Of a DNA stretch of 64,000 nt, positions 17,826 to 26,614 are shown in pieces (the first letter of the stretch is position 1; every line of letters begins with the position of its first letter). A program made the position numbers and the translations under genes. The notes beneath the pieces were generated by a model, which did no database searches, was not told the DNA's origin, and saw only the letters and a list, made by a program, of their open reading frames with translations. Source of the DNA: Methylomonas aurea (GTDB lineage: Bacteria; Pseudomonadota; Gammaproteobacteria; Methylococcales; Methylomonadaceae); assembly GCF_024505045.1 (NCBI RefSeq), contig NZ_JANIBM010000003.1, positions 248,001-312,000 of the forward strand. The letters are read 5' to 3'.

Positions 17826-18872
17826 ATGAAAACTAGTAAATTGGCGGCGATAATTTCAACGCTGTTGTTAGGCGGCTTGACCGCCACTTCCGCGCAGGCT
17901 GTACCCGTGGCTTCAGCGCAATCTATTGTCGCTTTTGAGAATTTTAAGATTTTTAAAGCGGATGGCACGACTCAGCTTGACGCGGCAACTGATTTTGACG
18001 TGCTAACCGTAAACAGCTCGCAAAGAACTACTGCTTTTGTAGGCTTGGCTTCGGATACAGACACTGCTTCTTCAAGCACCGGTGAAACTCTTGCAATTAA
18101 TTCCAGCGTAGGTGTAATTCAACCAGCATCGTTGAATGCTGATATTACAGGCAATACTGCAGCCTCTCCAACAGACTTTAAGGTTGTATCACTGCCTATT
18201 ACTGGCGGGAATTTTTCGGCAACCGGTTCAAATGAGATTGGTGCGCCGATTCTGAACTTTGAAGGACTTGCTGCTACTTCGGCAAGTTTGCATAATGCTT
18301 CTTATGCGTCTCTGGATAGTACCACGGGTACTGCAGGTACCAATAGCACTAGTAAGCTGACGGCCGAGTTTACATTTGTGCCGACTACAGATGGTGAGTT
18401 GGTGTTTTCTTTCGACGCAGGGACTTATTTAGCTGCTTACTTGACTGCTGGTGCTGATCAGCGTTCAAATGCGGGTTTTTCGATCACGTTTACGTTGGTT
18501 GAAACTAACGGTCCAGGTGATGGTTTGTTTCAAGTTAATCCATTTATTAATCCTTGGGTTAACGCGCTCGGTAACTATGTCTTCAATAACGGCGTTACCG
18601 ATGACGCGCCGGGTGATGGCATAGTCAGAACTAGAAACACAAATGCAGCAGTAAATCCAGATGGAACGCTGGTTACAACCAATCAAATAATCAGGACACA
18701 GGCCTTGACTGCTGGAGTCAGCTACAATCTTTTTGCTGAAATTACCACCAGCGCAGATGTTGAATTAAGAACAGTCCCAGAGCCGCAATCACTGGCGTTG
18801 TTAGGTATCGGTTTGCTTGGTTTTGCTGCAAGCTCGTCACGTAAGATGCGCCGGCAATCTATCGCAGCATAA
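17826..18872 (+). CDS. PEP-CTERM sorting-domain surface protein
   Basis: A 348-residue exported protein with a signal peptide (M-K-T-S-K-L-A-A-I-I-S-T-L-L-L-G-G, cut near A-Q-A). It has a Ser/Thr/Ala/Gly-rich beta-type body and a C-terminal exosortase signal: V-P-E-P-Q-S, then L-A-L-L-G-I-G-L-L-G-F, then a basic tail R-K-M-R-R-Q. Exosortase cuts at the PEP motif and attaches or releases the protein at the surface. The ATG at 17826 has a GAGGGG ribosome binding site; an in-frame codon at 17805 does not. The gene is followed by a strong terminator and preceded by a sigma-54-like promoter. Composition is AT-rich. Its ligand or structural role is unknown, but such proteins often pair with exopolysaccharide. 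Confidence 0.9.
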   Translation: MKTSKLAAIISTLLLGGLTATSAQAVPVASAQSIVAFENFKIFKADGTTQLDAATDFDVLTVNSSQRTTAFVGLASDTDTASSSTGETLAINSSVGVIQPASLNADITGNTAASPTDFKVVSLPITGGNFSATGSNEIGAPILNFEGLAATSASLHNASYASLDSTTGTAGTNSTSKLTAEFTFVPTTDGELVFSFDAGTYLAAYLTAGADQRSNAGFSITFTLVETNGPGDGLFQVNPFINPWVNALGNYVFNNGVTDDAPGDGIVRTRNTNAAVNPDGTLVTTNQIIRTQALTAGVSYNLFAEITTSADVELRTVPEPQSLALLGIGLLGFAASSSRKMRRQSIAA

Positions 18873-18900
18873 ACACAACCCGATTTTAGGTTGTCAATTG

Positions 18901-18937
18901 ACCGCCTGTCTGGAGGAGTCCGGGCAGGCGGTTTTTT
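18901..18937 (+). terminator. Rho-independent terminator after the PEP-CTERM gene
   Basis: ACCGCCTG (18901-18908) pairs with CAGGCGGT (18925-18932). The stem continues through a T-G wobble into CTGGA/TCCGG, closing on a 4-base GGAG loop. Six T follow. This is a textbook intrinsic terminator 28 bases after the stop codon. Confidence 0.92.
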
Positions 18938-19215
18938 GTTGTCATTGTGTGTCAGTATTTCTTACAGGTGCGGATAGTCTGGAATTGCTCGCAATTCAAT
19001 CGATTTCGGTCCAGTTTGGCTACACAGCTGGCTGGTTTACTTTATCGCAAACTGCCCCTGCTTAAGGCAGAAAAAGCTGTCCGACAGCGAATCGTAACGG
19101 ATCAAGGCGTCGCCGTATTTTGCGCTGTCGAGCATGTTTACGGTTTGTTTTGACAGTTAGGGTGAACGCGGTTATGTTTAAGTCCAGTTACACGTACATA
19201 GGGCGATTTCAAATT
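18938..19215. other. Intergenic region upstream of the TPR gene
   Basis: About 280 bases without a convincing gene. It holds the likely sigma-70 promoter of the TPR gene at 19150-19178. No sigma-54 motif was found here, in contrast with the PEP-CTERM gene. Confidence 0.5.
19150..19178 (+). promoter_or_regulatory. Sigma-70-type promoter of the TPR gene
   Basis: TTGACA (19150-19155), a 17-base spacer, then TATGTT (19173-19178, four of six matches to TATAAT). Transcription would start near 19185. This decides against the in-frame ATG at 19174 as a start and favours 19216. Confidence 0.5.
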
Positions 19216-21039
19216 ATGAATCCAGATAAGAAACAATACATAATGTTTAGTTTGCTTGGCAATGCAATATCGCTTCGTCGTATGAAGGTTGTAGCATTGA
19301 TCTTCAATCTAGCTTTTCTACCTCTATCAGGCAATTCTGCAACCGCGCCGATTGTAACGGACGTCTTTGACACTTCAACGTTCAAACAAGGATTTGATTC
19401 GTCGTTTGTGGATTATTTTAGTGCTAGTGATTTAATGAGTGAGCTTAGTGACAGTAATGCCGTTCGTGAAATGATTGAACAAGGGGTAAGTGAATTGGCC
19501 GCCGGTAAATTGCAATCGGGACGAGAAAAGTTAAACCGGGCTTGGTTAATGGATTCTTCATTACCAGTAGCTGGAGTTGTATTGGCTCAAAGTTATCTGA
19601 GTACAAAAGAATTCGCATTAGCGTTGGAAGTTGCAACTAAAATCCAAAAATATTCGCCTAATGTCCCTGAAGGATACACTTTAGCTGGGATTGCTAATGG
19701 TGGCTTAAAGCAATTTGACAAGGCACAAGCATCGTTCGAAAAGGCACTCGAAATCAGACCCTACGATGCTGACGCTGGCATTAACTTGGCGCAACTTTAT
19801 CTTGAGAAAAAGCAAAAGGATAATGCGAGGGCATTGTTAAATGATATAGTTTTAAATAATCCTGATAATTTGGTTGCTTTATATAGCCTAGTTAATTTAG
19901 ATGTCAAAAACGGGAAATTTGAAAGCGCGGTTTCCACTTTGGAATCTTCCATTTCTAAGAAACCCGATGATTTTCGTAGGCAAATGGCTTTGGTACAAAT
20001 TTACTTAAGCGCGAATCAAGCGGCAAAGGCGTTGGCGGTTTTGTCTGGAACGCTAAATCGCTTTCCGGAGCAAGTTGACGTAGTGGAATTGGCTGGTGTG
20101 GTTCATATGCAAAACGGAGATTTTGGAAAGGCGTTGCCACTTTTGGAGTCAGCCGTAAAGCTTTCTCCTGACAGGGTAAGCGCTCATTACAATTTAGCGC
20201 TGCTATATGAAAATCTTAAGCAAAGCGATCTTGCAGTTACTGAAATTGAAAGCGCCCTTAAACTCAAGCCCGATCACGAACCATCTAAATTTGTCCGCGC
20301 AAGATTGCTGGCTGCTACCGGACAACTGCAATTAGCTCAAAACATTATCAAAGAATTGGAATTGTCTAATGCTGACGGTGTACAAATTCCAGAATTGAAA
20401 GGTAGAATCGCTGTAGGCCAAAATAAGTTCGAAGAAGCTGTTACTCACTTTAAATCAGCATTAAGCAAACAGCCTGATAATCCACAGCTGGTAATACAGC
20501 TCGCATTTGCATTAATTGCAGGTAAGAAATCTGATGCTGGATACGGGGTATTACGAGATTGGATTGGAAAACATCCAAATGATATATCCGTAAAGATTAC
20601 TCTTGCTGATATGTTGCTAGGTAAAAATCAATTAGATGAGGCAGAAAAATATTATACCCAAGTGTTGGAATTGCAGCCTGGAAGGCTCGATGTTTCAAAT
20701 AACTTAGCGTGGTTGTTGTCAGAAAAGGGTGAGTTGAATAAAGCTATTGATCTTGCCGAAAAAAACTATAACAGCGCATCTAAAAATCCGTTGTTCATCG
20801 ATACTTTTGCTATGGTCCTTTTGAAGAAGGGTATGGCTGAAAAAGCTACTGAATTATTGCGCGATGCAGTGAGTTTGGCGCCTGATAATACTGCTATAAA
20901 ATATCATTTGGCGAAATCCTTGGTAGGTACTAATAACGAGGAAGCTAAAGAACTGTTAAGAAAAATGTTGGCTGACAAGCGGGATTTTAAGGAACGTGAA
21001 TTGAGTAATCAGCTTCTTAATAAATTAGAGGTGCAATAA
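19216..21039 (+). CDS. TPR-repeat protein, PrsT-like (PEP-CTERM system)
   Basis: About 607 residues. A hydrophobic signal-like segment (M-K-V-V-A-L-I-F-N-L-A-F-L-P-L) starts about 22 residues in. It is followed by a continuous array of tetratricopeptide repeats through to the C-terminus, seen as recurring A-x-x-x-L-A-x-x-Y and K-P-D-x-P/D-N motifs every 34 residues. The arrangement resembles PrsT, the TPR lipoprotein of PEP-CTERM/exosortase loci, though PrsT is usually longer. TPRs serve protein-protein contacts, here probably in the envelope. Start choice is uncertain: the frame is open from 19120, with weak ribosome binding sites everywhere; AGGGCGA before 19216 is the best placed. It is AT-rich like its neighbours. 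Confidence 0.75.
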   Translation: MNPDKKQYIMFSLLGNAISLRRMKVVALIFNLAFLPLSGNSATAPIVTDVFDTSTFKQGFDSSFVDYFSASDLMSELSDSNAVREMIEQGVSELAAGKLQSGREKLNRAWLMDSSLPVAGVVLAQSYLSTKEFALALEVATKIQKYSPNVPEGYTLAGIANGGLKQFDKAQASFEKALEIRPYDADAGINLAQLYLEKKQKDNARALLNDIVLNNPDNLVALYSLVNLDVKNGKFESAVSTLESSISKKPDDFRRQMALVQIYLSANQAAKALAVLSGTLNRFPEQVDVVELAGVVHMQNGDFGKALPLLESAVKLSPDRVSAHYNLALLYENLKQSDLAVTEIESALKLKPDHEPSKFVRARLLAATGQLQLAQNIIKELELSNADGVQIPELKGRIAVGQNKFEEAVTHFKSALSKQPDNPQLVIQLAFALIAGKKSDAGYGVLRDWIGKHPNDISVKITLADMLLGKNQLDEAEKYYTQVLELQPGRLDVSNNLAWLLSEKGELNKAIDLAEKNYNSASKNPLFIDTFAMVLLKKGMAEKATELLRDAVSLAPDNTAIKYHLAKSLVGTNNEEAKELLRKMLADKRDFKERELSNQLLNKLEVQ

Positions 21040-21213
21040 ATAACGGTAAGCTTGCTGCATGTTTTTTAATTAATTAACTCGCCGCAATGCCTATATATTA
21101 ACTATATGAATTTTCACAAAGTTTGCTAGCTTTTACCTTGTTTCTGCTAATACAGTGAATTTTGTGGTGGATGTGCTTTGTTAAAGTACATTCCTGCTTT
21201 TTTGGTGATCAAT

Positions 21214-22089
21214 ATGCCTAGCAGTACAGTTATTAAAGCTTTTTTTCGAGAATTTTTTGTAAAACAAACTGCGCTACGGGAAACTGAGCCTGATTTGGTC
21301 ATGGATGACCCTGAAAAAGTCGACGCTTATTCTCGTGCTGGCCGCGAAGATGGTGTGATGGCTCCGGTGTATCTTTTTCATTGTGCCCAAATCTGTGAAG
21401 TTATAAAGCCGGGGGATACCGTGCTTGACCTGGGTTGTGGCCCTGCAACTCAACTCGCGATGGTTGCTCGTTTGAATCAGAACACAAATTTTATTGGGAT
21501 GGATTTGTCGGACGAGATGCTCAGTCGAGCTCGGAAGTATACAACTGAGCAAAATTTAAAAAACATGGAATTCCAGCAAGGCGACATCACTCGCCTTGCT
21601 GGGATTTCAGACCAAAGTATTGATGCGGTTATGAGTACGGTTGTGTTGCATCATTTGCCAGATCTTGATGCGTTGGAATGTACTTTTTCGGAAATTAAAC
21701 GTATTTTAAAACCGGGAGGGGGGATTTATTTGGTCGATTTTGGGCATTTAAAATCCGAGCAATCGATTCGAGATTTTGCGTATCAATATGCTGATAGGCA
21801 GGCTGAGTTGTTTACGCTAGATTACCTATATTCATTGCGGGCAGCCTTTTGGCCTAATGACTTTAAAGAGCTCTATCAAAAGCATTTGGCTGGAGCAGGT
21901 AAATTTTATAAAACATTAGCAATGCCTTATATGATGGCTATTAAATCACCTGCTCGTCGAGAGCTTGATCCGGATTTACGAAATCAATTTAAGGCAATGG
22001 TGAAGAGCATGCCAGATTTTCATCAAACCGATTTAAAGGATCTAATGCTATTTTTCAGATTGGGTGGGCTTAAAACAAACTATTTATAA
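21214..22089 (+). CDS. Class I SAM-dependent methyltransferase
   Basis: A 291-residue methyltransferase of unknown substrate. The Rossmann core carries motif I V-L-D-L-G-C-G-P-A-T-Q-L at about 70-81 and an acidic end of strand 2 (G-M-D-L-S). The post-I region is D-A-V-M-S-T-V-V-L-H-H-L-P-D-L-D-A-L, followed by I-L-K-P-G-G-G-I-Y-L-V-D. A family-like N-terminus begins at ATG 21214 (GGTGA seven bases before). The frame also opens with a TTG at 21178. Its 3' end overlaps the convergent nitroreductase gene by 6 bases. Position beside the ThiF-like and nitroreductase genes suggests, without proof, work on a shared small molecule or peptide. Confidence 0.85.
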   Translation: MPSSTVIKAFFREFFVKQTALRETEPDLVMDDPEKVDAYSRAGREDGVMAPVYLFHCAQICEVIKPGDTVLDLGCGPATQLAMVARLNQNTNFIGMDLSDEMLSRARKYTTEQNLKNMEFQQGDITRLAGISDQSIDAVMSTVVLHHLPDLDALECTFSEIKRILKPGGGIYLVDFGHLKSEQSIRDFAYQYADRQAELFTLDYLYSLRAAFWPNDFKELYQKHLAGAGKFYKTLAMPYMMAIKSPARRELDPDLRNQFKAMVKSMPDFHQTDLKDLMLFFRLGGLKTNYL

Positions 22090-23148
22090 GGGGTTGGCAG
22101 GTTTTCTGTATGTCCGTGTCGCAATGGGGCGCGCTTTACCTATTCGAAAGCCAAATACTAATAATTCTTGAGAGCCGATATTAAATAAATTAATTAGATT
22201 TCGTTCGGCCGCTCGAATCTTTTCTAAATGGTTGATGGATACGTTGGGGGTATGTTTCTGGTTTAGTTGAAACATTAACAACGGTAATCCAACTATTGGC
22301 TGGAAAGCCAGTTCTTGACGTGTTGCCTCTAGCCAAATTCGTTGTACAGCTTGTCCGCACCGTATTAGGCTGGTTTTGTCTGTTGTTTTTACTGTAATCA
22401 TTCCCAGAGCTGAAGCGCTCCTGCAATTATATCTCCCTTTTAGCCCAATTATTCTAGACAGTCCAGCGTAATTAAGTAGTCTAACTACTGACCAGTTCTG
22501 TATTAACGGGAATAATTTTTTTTCCAGAAAATTAAGTCCTAACGTATCAATATGCATTCCATCAAGCGTAGCTTTGGCATGAGCGTTACTCCACCGAATT
22601 TGTTTAAATACGAATTCATGAAGTAGTTTGTTTTCAAAGACCAACTGGTCGTTGAATCCAAGTATTTTAGCTAACTCATTTACAAATGAATGATCGGAAG
22701 TTATGTGTATTTTTATTTCGTCAATATCGTTTCCGATTTCTGAAAGCGCCTTAATGTTCTCCGTTGGAATGTTATAGGCTTTAAATGGGTATCTATTGGT
22801 GCATCTTTTGAATATGGCATCGTAAAGAAGGCTCTTTTCCTCAGATGCTTCCGAGAGCTTTATTTTTGCGACAAAATTTGAGTCGGCTTTATCTGGGAAT
22901 AGCTTTATATCAGTTGAGTACCCAAAGTATTTTGCTGAAATAATGATGTTCTCAATGAGTGCCCCGTGTGCAATATAGGAGGCATTTTGTTGGTAGTTGT
23001 AAACGGATTGGTCTTTGTCTGGTAAGTTATATACATCAATTGTAAAAGGAGGATAAGATGATGTTTTAAGGGTCCATGGTTGAATATTATCACCAGAAGG
23101 CGCTCTGATTGCCGCTTCAATTATACTATTTAGATGTTGAGCATTCAT
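22084..23148 (-). CDS. Nitroreductase-fold protein, Acg/Rv3131-like
   Basis: A 354-residue flavoenzyme-like protein. The opening I-I-E-A-A-I-R-A-P-S-G-D-N-I-Q-P-W is the FMN-phosphate-binding start of nitroreductases. The length and two-lobed layout (repeat of the fold with R-S-A-S-A-L-G-M-I-T-V near 255-265) are those of the Acg/Rv3131-like group rather than classic single-domain enzymes. The C-terminal Q-E-L-L-V-F-G-F-R-I-G-K-A-R-P also fits. It lies 8 bases after the ThiF-like gene on the same strand, so the pair is co-transcribed. Nitroreductase-fold dehydrogenases partner E1-like enzymes in azole-forming peptide pathways, but no YcaO gene is here. Confidence 0.75.
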   Translation of the reverse strand: MNAQHLNSIIEAAIRAPSGDNIQPWTLKTSSYPPFTIDVYNLPDKDQSVYNYQQNASYIAHGALIENIIISAKYFGYSTDIKLFPDKADSNFVAKIKLSEASEEKSLLYDAIFKRCTNRYPFKAYNIPTENIKALSEIGNDIDEIKIHITSDHSFVNELAKILGFNDQLVFENKLLHEFVFKQIRWSNAHAKATLDGMHIDTLGLNFLEKKLFPLIQNWSVVRLLNYAGLSRIIGLKGRYNCRSASALGMITVKTTDKTSLIRCGQAVQRIWLEATRQELAFQPIVGLPLLMFQLNQKHTPNVSINHLEKIRAAERNLINLFNIGSQELLVFGFRIGKARPIATRTYRKPANPL

Positions 23149-23156
23149 CGTTTATG

Positions 23157-24035
23157 CTACTTTTTTCGGATTTGTTGGTTTAAGAATTGCTTTTTTGCCA
23201 AAGCGATTCCAAGTCTCTGGATCGGGTTTTTGTTGCCTCCTGGCCGCCAAGTTTTTACGAGTTTATTCCTGTATGCATCAAATTGTAGTCCCCAGGGAGC
23301 AGAAAGAATCGGGCCTCGATTTAAGAGTATCTTCAAAACTTGGGTGCCGACCACTCCGGCACAGAGGTCACAAGCCATTGGGGTTGATGGGCCTTTGTGA
23401 TTGATCAAGTCAACCGCGCTTGGATCGACAAGATACCCACGCTGCAGCATAGCTGGCGATAGGCCCAACAGAAAATAAAATATTTTTTCTACTGGGGATT
23501 TGTCGTGCAATTGAAAATATTCCTCGAAAGTCATTTTTCCAGGGATGAAGTTCAGCAACGAAGTACTCATACCTAGAGGAGCGGCAGTGATAGCAGGAAT
23601 ATTATTTTCTGCACAATAAGCGAATACTCTTTCTCTGGCATCAAAAGCAAAAAAATCTAAAGCATCTACGTATATATCTACATCTTTGAGAAATTCTTCC
23701 AGGTTTTGTTCATTAATACCGTGTTCAAATTTTTTAATTTGTAATTCAGGATTTATATCTAGCGCCATCGCTTCTAGAGTATCAGTCTTTGGTTTGTTCA
23801 AATTAGATATGCTGGCGCCGGCTTGCCGGTTAAAATTGGCTAATTCAAACTTATCGTAATCTGCAATGTTGAACGAGATAATCCCTAGTCGAACTAGAGT
23901 CAGCAGATGGCTTCCGCCAACTCCGCCCAAACCTGCGATGGCTATTTTTTTTTGCCGCAAACATGATTGTTCATTTTCCGTAATCCATCCAATGTTTCTA
24001 GAAAACGCTAGATTGTAGTTAAATTCGTTAGACAT
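23157..24035 (-). CDS. ThiF/MoeB/HesA-family E1-like adenylyltransferase
   Basis: A 292-residue protein with the E1-like fold that activates C-terminal carboxylates with ATP. The nucleotide loop G-L-G-G-V-G-G-S is at 35-42. An acidic D-Y-D at 59-61 is followed by the conserved N-R-Q at 69-71 (with R for the adenylation site). A single C-D-L-C at 222-225 replaces the two CxxC zinc pairs of MoeB/ThiF. No rhodanese domain is present. The frame opens earlier at 24140, but M-S-N-E-F at 24035 has a TGAGA ribosome binding site and is chosen. It sits between the PEP-CTERM-type sugar transferase (129-base gap) and the nitroreductase (8-base gap). No ubiquitin-like or ThiS/MoaD partner is visible nearby. 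Confidence 0.85.
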   Translation of the reverse strand: MSNEFNYNLAFSRNIGWITENEQSCLRQKKIAIAGLGGVGGSHLLTLVRLGIISFNIADYDKFELANFNRQAGASISNLNKPKTDTLEAMALDINPELQIKKFEHGINEQNLEEFLKDVDIYVDALDFFAFDARERVFAYCAENNIPAITAAPLGMSTSLLNFIPGKMTFEEYFQLHDKSPVEKIFYFLLGLSPAMLQRGYLVDPSAVDLINHKGPSTPMACDLCAGVVGTQVLKILLNRGPILSAPWGLQFDAYRNKLVKTWRPGGNKNPIQRLGIALAKKQFLNQQIRKK

Positions 24036-24164
24036 AAATCTCAGATTATTAACAATAATTGTTGGCTTGATTTCGAGGTAACTTGCCGCGGTTTTTTTAC
24101 CCGAAAATGATTGCCAACGTTTAGTACGGGTACCATGCAAATGCCTTGCGGTTATCAGTTTGAC

Positions 24165-25553
24165 TTACCTCGCTCCTTTACCCCACAAGATCACCTCGAC
24201 CGTGCTCAGCATTATCGTCAAGTCTAGAAACAGGCTGTAGTTTTTGACATAGTAAAGATCGTACTGTAGCTTCTGCCGAGTGTCGAATTCGCTGGCGCCG
24301 TAAGGATAACAAAGCTGGGCCCAGCCGGTGATGCCGGGTTTTACCCGGTGCCGTTCCTTATAGTAGGGGATGGTGTCCTCGAAACCTTTGACAAATTCCG
24401 GTCGCTCCGGACGGGGGCCGACGAAGCTCATATCCCCTTTGAGCACATTCAACAATTGCGGTAACTCGTCGATCCGGTATTTTCTGATGAACTTGCCGAC
24501 TTTGGTGACGCGGTCGTCGCTTTGGCTGGCCCATTGCGCTCCGTTTTTTTCCGCATCCACCCGCATGCTGCGGAACTTGATGACATAAAACGGGACATCG
24601 CGGTAGCCAACACGTTTTTGCCGGTAAAACACCGGCGCGCCGAACCCGCTTTCGATATAGATGGCCAGTGCGGTCAGCAGCATTAACCACCAGCTCACGG
24701 CCAGCAGCAACAGGCTGGCGATAATATCGAAGCTGCGCTTGACTATAGGCCGCATACCGTTATTGACGAAGCCGTCGGAAAACATCAGCCAACTTGGGGT
24801 GAGGGCGGCAAGAAACACCAGCCGCTGTTCCCGTTCGTAGAAGGTCTGCAAATCCATTACCTGTACACCAGACATTTTGATGTCTAGTAGTTCCTCGACC
24901 GGCAACTTTTTGCGCCTATCGTCGACCGCGATCACGATTTCGTCGACATTCGCTGCCTCGACGATGTCGGTCAATCTAATTTTATCGTTCAGGGCGATGG
25001 CATGCGGCACTGCGACCGGTTCGTCTTCCAATGTTATGTAACCGACGATTTCGAATCCTTTATAAACGTAACTGGAATTAACCACGCTCAACTCGCCGGC
25101 TCGTTCTCCGCAGCCGATTACCAGGACTCGGCGCTTTAGGTTTTCCAGATTTACAAAGCGGTAAAACAGATAGCGGGTAAGCAGTAGGCCGGCAAAAGAA
25201 AATAAGATTGCCGAAATCAACACGCTGCGGGCCAGCATGAGTTCCGGAATGATGTAGTAGGTAAATGCCAGGATGAATACTGCGACCGCAAAGCTGACGC
25301 TAATTCTTTGGAGGATATTGTATTCCTCTTTGTCCAGGGTTTTTCGGTAAAGGCCTAGAGCGGAACAACTGGTTGTCATGATAACTGAAAATACCGAGGC
25401 AGATGACGCCAATTCCGGTTGCGAATACCACGCAGCAGTGTAAAGGAAACGGACCGCAGCGCCGATGTACATCGCCGAGTAAAACACCAAGGCTTCAGCG
25501 AATAGTAGCCATAGGTACGCGGTCGATATGTAATGCCGAAAAATTCTAATCAT
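24165..25553 (-). CDS. PEP-CTERM-system sugar transferase (TIGR03013-type)
   Basis: A 462-residue polyprenyl-phosphate sugar-1-phosphate transferase that starts exopolysaccharide repeat synthesis at the inner membrane. Four to five N-terminal membrane segments (1-140) precede a Rossmann-like domain (V-L-V-I-G-C-G-E-R-A-G-E at about 142-153). A further segment at about 275-298 leads to the WbaP-type catalytic domain: F-Y-R-Q-K-R-V-G, K-F-R-S-M-R, R-K-Y-R-I-D-E-L-P-Q-L-L-N-V, D-M-S-F-V-G-P-R-P-E-R-P. The C-terminus V-K-P-G-I-T-G-W-A-Q-L-x-Y-P-Y-G-A fits the exosortase-linked subfamily. A 30-base gap separates it from the protease upstream, suggesting one transcript. Confidence 0.9.
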   Translation of the reverse strand: MIRIFRHYISTAYLWLLFAEALVFYSAMYIGAAVRFLYTAAWYSQPELASSASVFSVIMTTSCSALGLYRKTLDKEEYNILQRISVSFAVAVFILAFTYYIIPELMLARSVLISAILFSFAGLLLTRYLFYRFVNLENLKRRVLVIGCGERAGELSVVNSSYVYKGFEIVGYITLEDEPVAVPHAIALNDKIRLTDIVEAANVDEIVIAVDDRRKKLPVEELLDIKMSGVQVMDLQTFYEREQRLVFLAALTPSWLMFSDGFVNNGMRPIVKRSFDIIASLLLLAVSWWLMLLTALAIYIESGFGAPVFYRQKRVGYRDVPFYVIKFRSMRVDAEKNGAQWASQSDDRVTKVGKFIRKYRIDELPQLLNVLKGDMSFVGPRPERPEFVKGFEDTIPYYKERHRVKPGITGWAQLCYPYGASEFDTRQKLQYDLYYVKNYSLFLDLTIMLSTVEVILWGKGAR

Positions 25554-25583
25554 GGTTCAAGTTTTCGCGCTTTCGGGGTAGGG

Positions 25584-26363
25584 TTATTGGGCCGCATTTT
25601 GGTTCAACAGTGTCTTGATGTGTTCGGAAGGAATTGCATAAGTAATGCCGCTAGGGTTCGAAATCGCATTCTCTTTGCTGCCCTGGACGAACACCTTGTT
25701 GATGATGCCGATGACCTTACCTGACTTTATGTCATACAGAGGGCTGCCGCTATTGCCCGGATAGGCAGTCGCGTCTAATTGAAACACATCGAATGGGGTT
25801 TGCAGGCGTTTCAACATGTTGACATTCAACTGGTTGCTGGCAATAGCCGGGATGGCATTAGGCGATATCGCGGCGATAATGCTGCGGTGCGTGACCGGAT
25901 AAAGACCCAATACCATGCCGATTGGGTAGCCGGTGAACGCATACTGTTCGCCCTCGCGGACACGCTGCGAATCGCCGATTTCAAGCGCCGGCAGGGCTCG
26001 GCCCTCGACACTCAGCAGTGCCAGATCGTGGTCTTCATCGGTCGCGCGGAGTTCGGCAACCTGCATCTGTTCTTTTTGTTCGTCCCGGTAGAACACCGCA
26101 AAGCGCTCTAGATGGGCTCCATCCAATTTTTTCGCTGTGACATGGGCATTCGTGATTACTTTACTGCCATCGGCAACAACAAAACCGGTGCCGAGAAACA
26201 CCCCCCGCGGATTGCGGCTGGGCATATAGGTGCCTATCGCCACAATCCCAGGTTTAATTCGGCTTAATATGTCCGGTAGGTTAAATTCGCTGGCGTAGCC
26301 CCCAGCGGAAAATAGTAACAATGCCAGGAAAGCGATCGGGAAATACGGTGTGCGGTTTTTCAT
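25584..26363 (-). CDS. Exported trypsin-like serine protease without PDZ domain
   Basis: A 259-residue protease of the DegP/S1C type. It has a signal peptide (1-24, ending G-Y-A-S). The catalytic triad is intact: His in T-N-A-H-V (about 69), Asp in D-E-D-H-D-L-A-L-L (about 107), Ser in A-Y-P-G-N-S-G-S-P-L (about 200). The protein ends soon after the protease domain, so the PDZ domains of DegP/DegS are absent. It would act in the periplasm. It heads a leftward run with the sugar transferase and probably the ThiF-like and nitroreductase genes. A role in processing surface proteins of this locus is an inference. Confidence 0.85.
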   Translation of the reverse strand: MKNRTPYFPIAFLALLLFSAGGYASEFNLPDILSRIKPGIVAIGTYMPSRNPRGVFLGTGFVVADGSKVITNAHVTAKKLDGAHLERFAVFYRDEQKEQMQVAELRATDEDHDLALLSVEGRALPALEIGDSQRVREGEQYAFTGYPIGMVLGLYPVTHRSIIAAISPNAIPAIASNQLNVNMLKRLQTPFDVFQLDATAYPGNSGSPLYDIKSGKVIGIINKVFVQGSKENAISNPSGITYAIPSEHIKTLLNQNAAQ

Positions 26364-26614
26364 GGTTTATGGATGCCGAGGCCCCTGTGGGACATGTTTT
26401 CGTTAGAGTGTAGCGCAACTTAATGTGATTGGCATTGCGCTGGGGCGTATTCGTTTTCGTGTGCGGCTAGCCGCTCCTGATCTTAGCGGGTTGCACCGAC
26501 CATTCTCGGTCGGCGGATGAACTTGTCGCTAATTTGCCGGTCTTTGCAGACGGAGATAGTAATCCGTTTTCGGCGGTTCGACGCTAAATTCGGGAATCGG
26601 TTTCGATACAACGA
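26364..26614. other. Intergenic region with small palindromes
   Basis: About 250 bases between lpxH and the protease, both on the minus strand. It contains an inverted pair CCGACC/GGTCGG with a 6-base loop and a GCGGCTAGCCGC palindrome. These may end the lpxH transcript. No gene or clear promoter is seen. Confidence 0.35.
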
